A DNA stretch of 64,000 nt from Rhodobacterales bacterium (lineage in GTDB: Bacteria > Pseudomonadota > Alphaproteobacteria > Rhodobacterales > Rhodobacteraceae). Made by a program: the position numbers and the translations under genes. The notes under the pieces are model-generated. The model was not told the origin of the DNA. It did no database searches and saw only the letters and a list, made by a program, of their open reading frames with translations. This document shows, in pieces, positions 10,001 through 18,227 of this stretch. The DNA lies in the NCBI GenBank assembly GCA_002748285.1, contig PDSA01000030.1, forward strand, positions 1 to 64,000, written 5' to 3'. Numbering within the stretch: the stretch's first letter is position 1; every line of letters starts with the position of its first letter.

Positions 10001-11431
10001 ATGCACAAGAATTTGATTGCGGGTCAATGGGTTGGCTCGGATGATGTGAGCGAAAATACCAATCCGGCCGATGTGTCTGATGTGATCGGGCAGTTTGCCC
10101 GCGCCGATGCCACGCAGGTGAACCGTGCGGCTGAAGCGGCGGCACAGGCGCTGCCGGGCTGGGCGAATGCTTCGCCGCAGGTCCGGGCGGATTTGCTGGA
10201 AACCGTGGCGCAGAAACTGCTGCTGAAAAAGGACAAAATCGGCCGCATTCTGGCGCGGGAAGAAGGCAAAACGCTGGCCGAAGCGGTGGGCGAAACCGTG
10301 CGCGCGGCCCAGATCTTTCGCTTCTTTGCCGGCGAGGCGGTGCGCGTTGCCGGGGATGCGATTGCCTCGGTGCGCCCGGATGTGGATGTCGAGGTCACGC
10401 GCGAACCGGTCGGGGTGGTCGGCATCATCACCCCCTGGAATTTCCCCATTGCTATTCCGGCGTGGAAAATCGCCCCGGCTCTGGCCTATGGCAATACCGT
10501 GCTGTGCAAACCCGCCGATCTGACCCCGGCCAGCGTGCATCTTCTGGCGCAAATCCTTGACGAAGCCGGCTGCCCGGCGGGGGTGTTTAACCTTGTCATG
10601 GGCCGGGGATCGGTTGTGGGGGATGCGATTGTGCAGAACCCGCTGGTAGATGCAATTTCCTTTACCGGCTCGGTCCCCATCGGGCGCGGGCTGGCGGTGG
10701 CGGCGGCCAGTGGCATGAAGAAATTTCAGGCCGAGATGGGCGGCAAAAACCCCATGGTCATTCTGGATGACGCCGATCTGGACATTGCCGTTGACGTCTG
10801 CCTGAATGGGGCGTTCTTTTCCACCGGGCAGCGCTGCACCGCCTCCAGCCGGCTGATCGTGCAAAGCGGCATTTATGATCGCTTTGTTGACAGGCTGGTG
10901 GCCGGGATGCGGGCGCTCAAGGTGGGCAATCCGCTGGATGCCTCGGTGCAGATCGGCCCGGTTGTTTCCGAAAAGCAGCTGCACAGCAATCTGTCCTATA
11001 TCGACATCGCCCACAAAGACGGGGCCGAGGTGGTCGGCGGCCAGCAGCTGAATCTGGAAACCGAGGGCTATTTCCAGGCCCCCGCCGCTTTCCTGAACGC
11101 AACAAACGACATGCGCAGCAGCCGCGAAGAAATCTTTGGCCCTTGTGCCAGTGTCATCCGGGTAGAGGATTTCGACGAAGCGCTGCATGTGGCCAATGAT
11201 ACCGAATTCGGCCTGTCCGCCGGGATCTGCACCGCCAGCCTGCACCATGCGCGTGCCTTCAAGCGTGGCGCCAAGGCGGGTATGGTAATGGTTAATTTGC
11301 CCACGGCGGGGGTGGATTATCATGTGCCGTTTGGTGGCCGTGGGGGCTCCTCTCTGGGGTCGCGCGAACAGGGCCGATATGCGGCCGAGTTCTACACCAC
11401 GGTCAAAACCGGCTATACATTCGCCGGATAA
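10001..11431 (+). CDS. Semialdehyde dehydrogenase (GabD/DavD or KGSA type)
   Basis: NAD(P)-dependent aldehyde dehydrogenase of 476 residues. The ATG at 10001 follows GAGGGAG. Catalytic features are Asn147 (TPWNFP), Glu245 ([10 protein letters not shown]) and nucleophile Cys279 ([11 protein letters not shown]). It lies about 110 bp behind gabT, so it should oxidise the aldehyde product, succinate or glutarate semialdehyde. The N-terminal style also resembles 2-oxoglutaric-semialdehyde dehydrogenases, so substrate specificity is open. No symbol is given for that reason. Confidence 0.85.
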   Translation: MHKNLIAGQWVGSDDVSENTNPADVSDVIGQFARADATQVNRAAEAAAQALPGWANASPQVRADLLETVAQKLLLKKDKIGRILAREEGKTLAEAVGETVRAAQIFRFFAGEAVRVAGDAIASVRPDVDVEVTREPVGVVGIITPWNFPIAIPAWKIAPALAYGNTVLCKPADLTPASVHLLAQILDEAGCPAGVFNLVMGRGSVVGDAIVQNPLVDAISFTGSVPIGRGLAVAAASGMKKFQAEMGGKNPMVILDDADLDIAVDVCLNGAFFSTGQRCTASSRLIVQSGIYDRFVDRLVAGMRALKVGNPLDASVQIGPVVSEKQLHSNLSYIDIAHKDGAEVVGGQQLNLETEGYFQAPAAFLNATNDMRSSREEIFGPCASVIRVEDFDEALHVANDTEFGLSAGICTASLHHARAFKRGAKAGMVMVNLPTAGVDYHVPFGGRGGSSLGSREQGRYAAEFYTTVKTGYTFAG

Positions 11432-11487
11432 TGGCTTGCGGGCCCGATTGGCCCGGGGGCTGGCGGGGTTTGTTCCACACCATGCTT

Positions 11488-11516
11488 GGATCAGGCGTAA
11501 TGACAGCGCCTGATCC
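11488..11516. repeat. Perfect 10-bp inverted repeat downstream of the dehydrogenase gene
   Basis: GGATCAGGCG at 11488-11497 and CGCCTGATCC at 11507-11516 form a 10-bp stem with a 9-base loop. It could be a transcript-stabilising or terminating hairpin for the gabT operon, but no T-run follows. It lies just outside the CRISPR array. Confidence 0.45.
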
Positions 11517-11541
11517 GGCGATCCGAGCGGATGAGACATTT

Positions 11542-11643
11542 TGGCAACCGAGGTCCCGAGTCTTGAATGACTATAATGCAACTGGCCTGCAAACGGGTCG
11601 AGTTCAAGTTGCGGCTGGACCGCGGGTTTTGAATGGCTATAAT
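11542..11643 (+). CRISPR. Minimal type II-C CRISPR array: degenerate repeat, 30-nt spacer, intact repeat
   Basis: The intact repeat is 11608-11643, 36 bases, beginning GTTGCGGCTGG and ending GGCTATAAT. The first repeat copy, 11542-11577, matches only in its last 18 or so bases (TTGAATGACTATAAT end) and is degraded in its 5' half. The spacer 11578-11607 is exactly 30 bases. Sizes 36/30 and a promoter-like TATAAT at the repeat end are typical of type II-C arrays such as that of Neisseria meningitidis, where each repeat carries its own crRNA promoter. The intact repeat is complementary to the anti-repeat at 16507-16535. I looked for further repeats one 66-base period away on both sides and found none. 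Confidence 0.85.
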
Positions 11644-11690
11644 AGATCTCTGGTTAACGCTCTGATATTCAAGAGTTTTTCCAGAGGTCT
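11644..11690. repeat. Imperfect hairpin abutting the last CRISPR repeat
   Basis: AGATCTCTGG at 11644-11653 pairs with CCAGAGGTCT at 11681-11690 (9 of 10), and inside it CTCT/AGAG at 11660-11675 is followed by five T. It starts on the base after the repeat, so it may end crRNA transcripts, or be leader sequence, or be an eroded insertion end: its right half resembles the AGACCTCTGCAAAA-type end seen at 40948 and 43655. Confidence 0.4.
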
Positions 11691-11716
11691 GTTATGACTT
11701 TCCAGCACGAATCACC

Positions 11717-12061
11717 TCAAAACATCACCAGTTGCTTCGGATTTTCCCGGGGCTCTTTGCGCCCCTGATCCGAGAAATGTACAATATCACGATATTGCCG
11801 ATCCGTGAAGTTCAGAATCTGCACATCCCCCGCCGCCGGCAAATGACACTCGATCCGGGCCACGCGGGTGGCGAACGCCTCTTTGCCATTGACAAAACGC
11901 GCATAGACCGAAAACTGACTGCGCTCAAAGCCCTCATCCAGCAGAAAATCCCGAAACTTCCCCGCATCCTTGCGCTGCTTTTTGGTGTCCGTCGGCAGAT
12001 CAAACATCACTAAAATCCACATCAATCGGTATCCTGAAAGTTGGGTGACAACGGCGCTCAT
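11717..12061 (-). CDS. cas2: CRISPR-associated endoribonuclease/integrase subunit Cas2
   Basis: 114-residue Cas2 that with Cas1 integrates new spacers. The core MWILVMFDLPTDTKKQRK with the first-strand Asp, then FRDFLLDEGFERSQFSVYARF, is the standard Cas2 fold of type II loci. The chosen ATG at 12061 overlaps the cas1 stop (ATGA), which implies translational coupling. An internal ATG at residue 14 is an alternative start. Confidence 0.93.
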   Translation of the reverse strand: MSAVVTQLSGYRLMWILVMFDLPTDTKKQRKDAGKFRDFLLDEGFERSQFSVYARFVNGKEAFATRVARIECHLPAAGDVQILNFTDRQYRDIVHFSDQGRKEPRENPKQLVMF

Positions 12062-12969
12062 TTGCCCAACCCCGCAAAAACCAGAGGATCGGGCGGCGCG
12101 GGCAGGGTGAGGCTGAGCTTGCCGGCCTCAAAGCTCTGCCCCAAAGAAATCGCCAGCTTGCTCAGGGCAACCGAGACCGGGGTGATGCCTTGGCCCAGCG
12201 GCAGATCGGTGGCGATCAGGCTGGCCAGTTTCTGTTTGGCATCGGTGTTTACCTCGGGCCCATGCGTGGCGGCGATGTTGCGGACAGAGCAGTCAACCAG
12301 CGGGCGGAAGGGCTCCATCAGGTCATCGGCCAGCGCAAAAGCATTGCCCCGGTTGGAGTGAAACAGCCCGATCGTCGGGTGCAGCCCCGCCGCCACCACC
12401 GCCCGCGCCGTGGCGGCCCGCAGGATGGTATAGCCGTAATTGAGCAGGGCGTTTTCATCCGTGGCCCCGGCATCGCGGCAGAATTGCGGCCCCATCAGGC
12501 GTGGCCAATAGTAACGCGCGGCCTGAGCTTCGACATTGGTGTTGTCGCCCGAGGTGACCCTGCGCAGCATCATATGCAGCGGGGCGGCGGGCTGGCTGAT
12601 GGAGTCCAGCGCGGCGGCCTGCATTTTCACCTTGGCGATGACGATCTGCTTCCAGGCTTGCTTGATCAGCGGTGCCTTGGCCTGCCATTGCGCCCGCATC
12701 CGGGCCCCTTGGGCGTGGTGGCCTTCCAGCGGCATCAGCACGGATTTTGGGGCGTGGTTGGCGGCGCATAACACCACCGGAGCGCCGCGCTGTGCCAGCT
12801 CGACCAGCAGCGAGGTTGACCAAGTGGTGCCGTGGGCATGGACGATGACGGCGGCGATCTGATCCAGCGGAGTGCGTCCGATTTCGGCCCCGTCCTGACT
12901 GACTTTCAGAAAGCCACGGACGCGAGACAGATGGCGGCCATCTGTCGCGATATCAATGATCTGGTCCAA
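12058..12969 (-). CDS. cas1: CRISPR-associated integrase Cas1 (type II)
   Basis: 303-residue Cas1 integrase. A TTG start at 12969 is chosen because a stop codon lies two codons upstream and a G-rich GAGGGGG precedes it. Type II Cas1 features: an N-terminal beta domain with HGTTWSTSLLVELAQRGAPV, then the catalytic helical domain with ENALLNYGYTILRAATARAV (metal-binding Glu), GLHPTIGLFHSNRGNAFALA (metal-binding His) and DDLMEPFRPLVD. It overlaps cas2 by 4 bases and lies about 80 bp downstream of cas9, the cas9-cas1-cas2 order of subtype II-C, with no csn2 or cas4. Confidence 0.93.
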   Translation of the reverse strand: MDQIIDIATDGRHLSRVRGFLKVSQDGAEIGRTPLDQIAAVIVHAHGTTWSTSLLVELAQRGAPVVLCAANHAPKSVLMPLEGHHAQGARMRAQWQAKAPLIKQAWKQIVIAKVKMQAAALDSISQPAAPLHMMLRRVTSGDNTNVEAQAARYYWPRLMGPQFCRDAGATDENALLNYGYTILRAATARAVVAAGLHPTIGLFHSNRGNAFALADDLMEPFRPLVDCSVRNIAATHGPEVNTDAKQKLASLIATDLPLGQGITPVSVALSKLAISLGQSFEAGKLSLTLPAPPDPLVFAGLGK

Positions 12970-13050
12970 ATCTTACCCCCTCGCACCCCCATGCGAATCG
13001 TTCATAGCTGGATTATAATACAACCCTAAGTTTTTACCTAATTTGCCCCC

Positions 13051-16000
13051 TTAGACTGGTATCCCCGGATCGCGCAACCGGCCCATTTCATCGACAAAGA
13101 CCCGGCGGGCTTGAGCGGCGATGAGGGTGTTGGCAGAACGCCGGATATAGACATTGTCGGACTTGTTCTTGTTGTAACGGTCGGCGGCGTTGGCTTCGGA
13201 ATGGGGGACCATCTCGATCGTTCCGCTTTGGTCGAATTTCTCAACCGTAACAACAACCTCCTTGCCAGAGCTATCCTGCAAGCGCACCATATCATTCTTT
13301 TGCAGCTTCAGGACCAGACGCGCCGCGGGATGGGGGCGCAGGCAAGTGGCCGGGCTGGCTGGGCGGGCATCGGTTGGCAGGTCGGGCTTATGCGCATAGA
13401 AATTCGGCACTACCCAATGGGTGAATTTACCACCGGGCAGTTGCCAGACCTCATAGCGGTGATTGCCCGAGGTGGCATAGGATTTATGCGCCTTCTTCTG
13501 GCCATTATGGATGGGCGCCGTGCCGATCGGTTCAATCACCCGCACATGGCGGATCCCCTGATAAGGTCCGGGTTTGGACGCGAATTCTGCCAAAGCGGCG
13601 GTCAAAGCCTTGCCGTCTTTGCCCTCAATAGCCACCGCCAGAAGCTGGCGCAGATGGGCATCGCGGATCATGCCGCCTTTGCCGGGGGTATCGCGGCGGA
13701 TGAGGGCGGCCGTCAGACTGCTCAAAGGTTTGCGGGTGACAACCAGCGGCACGCCCCGTTTATCGGTTTCTCCGGTCAGGCCGTAAGCGGTTTCGTTATG
13801 CAGAGGCCCGCTGGTGCTGTCGCGGCCGGATTTGCGACCCTGCGGCGAGATCGTGCCATGGTCGGCGCGGTGGCTGACGATGATGCGGTTCAGTTGCTGC
13901 TCGATATCGTTGCGGAAATCCTCCCACGGGGCGGGGACCGAGCGCACCTCCTTTTCGGCTCCAGCCAGCTCGTCGCGTTCGGCGATTTTGCCGATGCGTT
14001 GGATCAGCCCCCGGTCGGTGGCGGCGATCACGGCGGCGTCAATGGCGTGGTGGCGGTGATCGGTGCGGTTCTTGGTTTTGACCGCGGCCTTGCCCTCTGA
14101 CAGCAGGTTGTTCAGCCCCCAATGACGGCGCAGCATTTCCGTCAGCCGCCCCGGCACCACCCAGACATGCGATTTTCCATCGCCGCCGTCATAAAGCGCA
14201 CTCAGATAAGTGCGGGCGATTTTGGACAGATATTGGGTGTCTTTGAGCGCACGGGCGGTAAAATCATTCTCGCCTTCAAAGCGCTGCATCGCATCCGGGG
14301 CAAAGCGCCAGGCCTTGTTTTTGGGCAGATATTTTAAATTGGCCACGATTTTGTCCCATTGAGCCGTTTCTCTCCAAGTGTCCCACGGAGTTCTGTCTCT
14401 TTTTTTCTCGGTTATACTCTTTCAAGCACAGGGTGCGGTTGGCAAAGCTGTCATCCATGGTGCGCGAATAGGGCAGGATGTGATCGACATCGCAAGAGCC
14501 ATCAAACAGCATCGTGGCACTGATCCGCTGGCCGGAATAGGGGCAAAACCGCTTCATGCAATCGTCAGGGTTCAAATCTTCCCACAGGCGCAGCACCATG
14601 CGGTTGGCACCGGTGTTAGGAATGCCCAGTTCTTCCAGCTTTTCCCCACGTCTGATCGCGGCCTCGGTGTTCTTTTTGATCTTGCTTTTGGCTTTGTCTT
14701 TCTGCTTTTTTGATTGCTTCAGGGCGCGGGCCAACTCCACCACGATTTCATCCGGCTTGCCATAGACGGTGATGATCCGGTTCACCAAACGGCGCAGCTG
14801 GTTCAGGCCGATATGCACGGTCGGGTTGGTGATGCGGCCATAGCGGGTGATGTCGTCGTGATCGGGATTGTAACTGCCGGGGATCACATGACGGGTCAGC
14901 AGCTTGCCGTAATAGGGCAGGGTATCCAGAACCTCGCCGGTGGGCTCATCCGAATGATGCCAGCCACAGCGGGCCACGGCTTCGCTATAGGGGATCACAT
15001 CGGCCTCCAACTCGGCCAGAATGCGCCGGGTGGCGGTCAGGCCCAGCCGGCCATAGCCCTCGGGCAGCGGCGCATGGGCGGTGTTTTCGGCCTGCTCGCG
15101 CTCCAGCCCATGGGTGGCCATCAGCCATTGCACCAAGGCTGCATGATCCGCTTCGCTCTGCACCGCGCGAATGCGCTGCACCACCTCCCATTGCGCCTCT
15201 GCATCCAGCGCACTCCAATTCGGCCCAAAGCATGCCGGGTCCGACAGGCTGGCCCGCACCGGATCACAGGCGATCGAGTCACGATTGGCGGTTTGCAGCG
15301 TAAAATGCTGCCCCGGACGCAGTTTGATCTGTTTGCCGAGCGCTTTGAGCGCCAGCTTCATCCCCGACAGAGATTTGGTGTGTTTTTTGTTGTCCAGCGC
15401 GAGGATCAGAATGTTGCGCTCATCCATCGTCAAGGCACGTTCGGCCTGACCGGGCTCGGCGATGCGCAGAGCATTTACGGTTTCATAAAGCACCCGCCGC
15501 TGGGTCAGCGGATGCGCTTTGGGCAGGCGTTTTTCATCGCTCGGCACACCGTTTTGGCCAGAGAACAGGCACAACCCCACCTCGGGCGCTTTCAGCGGGC
15601 GCTGGTGAAAGATGATTGTGTGAATGGCATCGCGCAAGTCATCGGTCAGGGCCGGGTGGTGTTCGGCCTGAGCCGCCCAGAGTTTGGCAAATTCTTCGTC
15701 CAGATGGCGGCGGTCGGGGTAGAAATCATAGCCCGCTTCCTCTTTCGCATCCGGCCCGCCGCGTGCGGCGATGCTCAGACGGGTGCGCACGGGCGGGATG
15801 CGACGATAATCCTTGCGGGTGTGATCTTTATTCTTCTTAGGTTCGGTTGAAGGTTTCTCGGGCGTTTTTTGCCTGCGCATATGGAGGAACGCGCCCAGCG
15901 TGCGTTTACTTTCATCCTTGATTGCCGCAGCCATCTCCTGATCCAGCCGCCGTATCGCGTCTTTGATCTTGCCGCTTTCATTGTCGCCACGATCGGTTTT

Positions 16001-16405
16001 GCGGTTGGATTTGACCCCCCGGCGCTGGTTCAGGTGGAACAAAGCGCGGCCCAGATGGGGCAAGGGCAGCGCCTCATCCAGCCCGCGGGCGCGCAATTCG
16101 TAAGGGTCGAGCGCCTCTAACGCCTTGGCCTCGGCCGGGTCAGAGGGCATCAGGCCGACTTCGGCCATGCGCTTCATCAAGGTCGCGCGGCGGCGCAGAT
16201 AGCGGTCACGGCGGCGGCGCATCGCACGGGCGGCGCGGCGATCAACGGCCAATGAGGCTTTGGTCTTGGGGTCGCGCCCATCCGATAATATCCGCACCCC
16301 GCCATCAATCACCGCCGTGATCTCACGCTTTCCGGCTCGATCTTTTTCGGTCTGATAAAGCCACCAGCCGATCGAATTGGTCCCGATATCCAGCCCTAAC
16401 CGCAT
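13051..16405 (-). pseudogene. cas9: cas9, type II-C, split by a single-base frameshift
   Basis: RNA-guided DNA endonuclease gene read in two frames. The first frame starts at ATG 16405 with RuvC-I MRLGLDIGTNSIGW (Asp6), then an Arg-rich bridge helix (about 56-80), REC region, RuvC-II PDEIVVELARALK (Glu557) and HNH CDVDHILPYSRTMDDSFANR (His642). After EYNREKK it leaves the Cas9 pattern and stops at 14276. The other frame, one base ahead, carries the expected continuation (DRTPWDTW, then WDKIVANLKYLP), RuvC-III HRHHAIDAAVIAA near 14050, and the PAM-interacting domain to 13051. The switch point is a run of seven A (complement of 14400-14406). Removing one A would give one frame of about 1117 residues, normal for II-C. 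All catalytic residues remain. It may be a true mutation, slippage-suppressed, or a homopolymer sequencing error. Confidence 0.9.
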
Positions 16406-16472
16406 TTTCGTCCTCCCTATACCCTCGGCCGAGCCTTGCACCAATTGGCCCCCATTTCAACCTTGAGGTGTC

Positions 16473-16501
16473 TTGAGTTCGCCGAAATACTATGCCATAA
16501 C
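16473..16501 (+). promoter_or_regulatory. Candidate tracrRNA promoter
   Basis: TTGAGT at 16473-16478 and CATAAC at 16496-16501 are separated by 17 bases and match the -35 and -10 consensus at most positions. The predicted start is about 16507-16508, the first base of the anti-repeat. It lies in the gap between divergent cas9 and the B12 riboswitch. Confidence 0.4.
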
Positions 16502-16506
16502 AGCCC

Positions 16507-16590
16507 CATTCAAAACCCGCGGTCGAGTCGTTAACAAGCATTCGATTGCACCATATTGAAGCGCAGGGCCACGGCCCTCGCTTCCTTTTC
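16507..16590 (+). ncRNA. tracrRNA of the type II-C system
   Basis: The anti-repeat is 16507-16535. Its first 18 bases, CATTCAAAACCCGCGGTC, are the exact reverse complement of the array repeat, and pairing resumes after a bulge with GAGTCGTTAAC. A short GCA/TGC stem follows near 16538-16549, then a strong hairpin, GAAGCG plus AGGGCC against GGCCCT plus CGCTTC, at 16558-16584 with one bulged C, then CTTTTC. About 84 bases with anti-repeat first and terminator hairpin last is the usual II-C tracrRNA layout. It is encoded upstream of and divergent from cas9. Confidence 0.85.
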
Positions 16591-16666
16591 AGCCCCACCA
16601 TTTTCACCGAAATCGCCGCGTCTGAAAAAAGCGCTTGCGATTCTGTCGCATTTACATTTACCTGCC

Positions 16667-16862
16667 GGCGATGGTTCCCTGCAGGCCGGATTGAAACGGC
16701 TGTGGGATGAAAAGGGAACACGGTGCGGTGTAGCCATCAGGCGCCAATTCCGTGACTGCCCCCGCAACTGTAAGCGGTCAGCAACCTTGAATAAACCACT
16801 GGTGCCATGCGCCGGGAAGGGTCAGGGGAGCGCCTTAGCCGCAAAGTCAGGAGACCTGCCAT
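16667..16862 (+). promoter_or_regulatory. Cobalamin (B12) riboswitch
   Basis: The leader contains the conserved cobalamin-riboswitch blocks in order: GGTTCCC near 16674, GGGATGAAAAGGGAA near 16704, GACTGCCCCCGCAACTG near 16754 followed by TAAGCGG, CACTGGTGCC and GGGAAGG near 16797-16820, and the B12 box AGCCGCAAAGTCAGGAGACC near 16838. Adenosylcobalamin binding should repress the downstream uptake operon. About 145 bases lie between the aptamer and the first gene and would hold the expression platform. Confidence 0.93.
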
Positions 16863-17007
16863 CAGGGGTCAGACACCCGTCTGGCCTTGCGATCCAATCA
16901 ACCCGGGCGGGGTGCCTGGCAAGGAGACTGACGATAACCCGATTGGCGCATCCCGCCATATTCGGTTTCGTGTCTGCTGCTGCCCCTGCTGATGCGCGGA
17001 GGGCGTT

Positions 17008-17433
17008 ATGGGGCCAACACTACAGCAACCGCTTCCCCGGAGCAGGAGCTTTCAGACCGTCATCCGCTCAAATTGCGCGGGCGAGCAAGACATCTGCGGC
17101 CCCGGCTGCAAGCTGATCGAGAGCCTCTGCGCCGCGATTGCCACCGCCTCGGACATGCTGGCGGATGATTTTTCGATCAGCGGCACCGCCTGCATCACCG
17201 CCTGCCAGAGCCCCTGCATGGTCGGCTATCACGCCGATAAAAAAACCGCCTATCTGTTTGCCGATATCGACCCGGATCAGGATATCGACGCGCTGCTGCG
17301 CTTTGCCCGCCGCTATCGCTCGTTTCACGAAGGCCGCTTTCCCGGTCAGGCCGATCCGGCGGGGCTCAGCCACCCCGGGTTGGCGCGGATGCCCAGCGTG
17401 ATTATTGCTCAGGACATCGAGGTGCTGCAATGA
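17008..17433 (+). CDS. DUF1636 cysteine-rich predicted metal-binding protein
   Basis: 141-residue protein, start at 17008 after GGAGGG. Cysteines cluster as SNCAGEQDICGPGC (about 22-34) and ITACQSPC (about 64-71), the spacing of DUF1636/COG5469 proteins, which resemble thioredoxin-like [2Fe-2S] proteins. A fold comparison would be needed to confirm. It is the first gene under the cobalamin riboswitch and overlaps the ATPase gene by ATGA. Family members are often found in B12 regulons, but a biochemical role is not known to me. Confidence 0.7.
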   Translation: MGPTLQQPLPRSRSFQTVIRSNCAGEQDICGPGCKLIESLCAAIATASDMLADDFSISGTACITACQSPCMVGYHADKKTAYLFADIDPDQDIDALLRFARRYRSFHEGRFPGQADPAGLSHPGLARMPSVIIAQDIEVLQ

Positions 17434-18215
17434 ACAACGTGATTTTGCACGCCCATGATATCAGCTGGGGGCCGAAACGCGGGCCGGTGCTGATCCAGAA
17501 AACCAGCTTCACCGCCGCCAAGAACCGGATTTTGGCGGTGGTCGGGGCCAATGGGGCGGGCAAATCCAGCCTGCTGCGGCTGCTTTACCGCTATCACCGG
17601 CCCATTTCCGGCCAGATACTGGTCAAAGGGGCCGATCTGTGGGCGATCAAGGCCCGCACCGCTGCTCAGAGCATCGCCGCCGTGCTGCAGGAACAACCCA
17701 CCGATTTTGCCCTGACCGCCCGCCAGATCGTGGCGCTGGGGCGCACGCCTTATCGCTCGGGCGTGGGCTCTTGCGGGGCGCGGGATGAGCAGATCATCCA
17801 GCAATCGCTGGACCGGCTGCAACTGGCCCCGCTGGCCTCGCGCATGTTCGGCTCGCTTTCCGGCGGCGAGCGACAGCGGGTCATGGTGGCCCGCGCTCTG
17901 GCGCAAGAGCCCGAGATCCTGATCCTGGACGAGCCCACCAACCATCTGGACATCCGCCATCAGCTCGAGGTTTTGCAAATGGTCGGCCAGCTGGGCTTAA
18001 GCGTGATCACCAGCCTGCATGACCTTAATCTGGCGGCGGAATATGCCGATGACGTGCTGGTGCTGCGCAAAGGCGAAACGCTCGCCTTTGGCCCGGCGCA
18101 TGAGGTGATGACCGTGCCGATGATCGAAACCGCCTTTTCGGTCAAGGTGCGCAATCAGCGCCTGCAACCCAGCGGAAAATCACTTTTCACTTTTCACCTA
18201 ACCCTCTCTGAATAA
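17430..18215 (+). CDS. btuD: ABC transporter ATPase, B12/siderophore type
   Basis: Cytoplasmic ATP-binding subunit of 261 residues, FecE/BtuD class. Walker A GANGAGKSSLLRLL (about 38-51), Q-loop around LQEQP, signature LSGGERQRVMVARALAQ, Walker B ILILDEPTNHLD and H-loop TSLHDLNLA are all intact. Its start overlaps the preceding stop (ATGA). The riboswitch upstream and the binding protein and permease downstream point to cobalamin import. Confidence 0.88.
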   Translation: MNNVILHAHDISWGPKRGPVLIQKTSFTAAKNRILAVVGANGAGKSSLLRLLYRYHRPISGQILVKGADLWAIKARTAAQSIAAVLQEQPTDFALTARQIVALGRTPYRSGVGSCGARDEQIIQQSLDRLQLAPLASRMFGSLSGGERQRVMVARALAQEPEILILDEPTNHLDIRHQLEVLQMVGQLGLSVITSLHDLNLAAEYADDVLVLRKGETLAFGPAHEVMTVPMIETAFSVKVRNQRLQPSGKSLFTFHLTLSE

Positions 18216-18227
18216 AGGAAAACTCAA

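Noticed and set aside
11432..11541. Further CRISPR repeats left of the array.
   Set aside because: No match to the repeat at one 66-base period upstream; the only structure is the 11488-11516 inverted repeat.
8609..11581. A 990-residue open frame on the minus strand opposite the aminotransferase and dehydrogenase genes.
   Set aside because: It is antisense to two clear enzyme genes, is His/Arg/Gly-rich as expected for a GC-rich shadow frame, and has no start signal.
14395..14412. The A-AAA-AAG heptamer in cas9 as a dnaX-like -1 programmed frameshift site.
   Set aside because: The heptamer is in register, but a -1 shift gives the wrong frame; joining the halves needs +1 (or loss of one A), so classic -1 slippage does not explain it.
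14714..15850. A 378-residue plus-strand frame inside cas9.
   Set aside because: Antisense to conserved Cas9 regions; no family pattern.
16807..16992. A 61-residue open frame after the riboswitch start.
   Set aside because: It lies largely inside the B12 aptamer and expression platform and has no ribosome-binding site.
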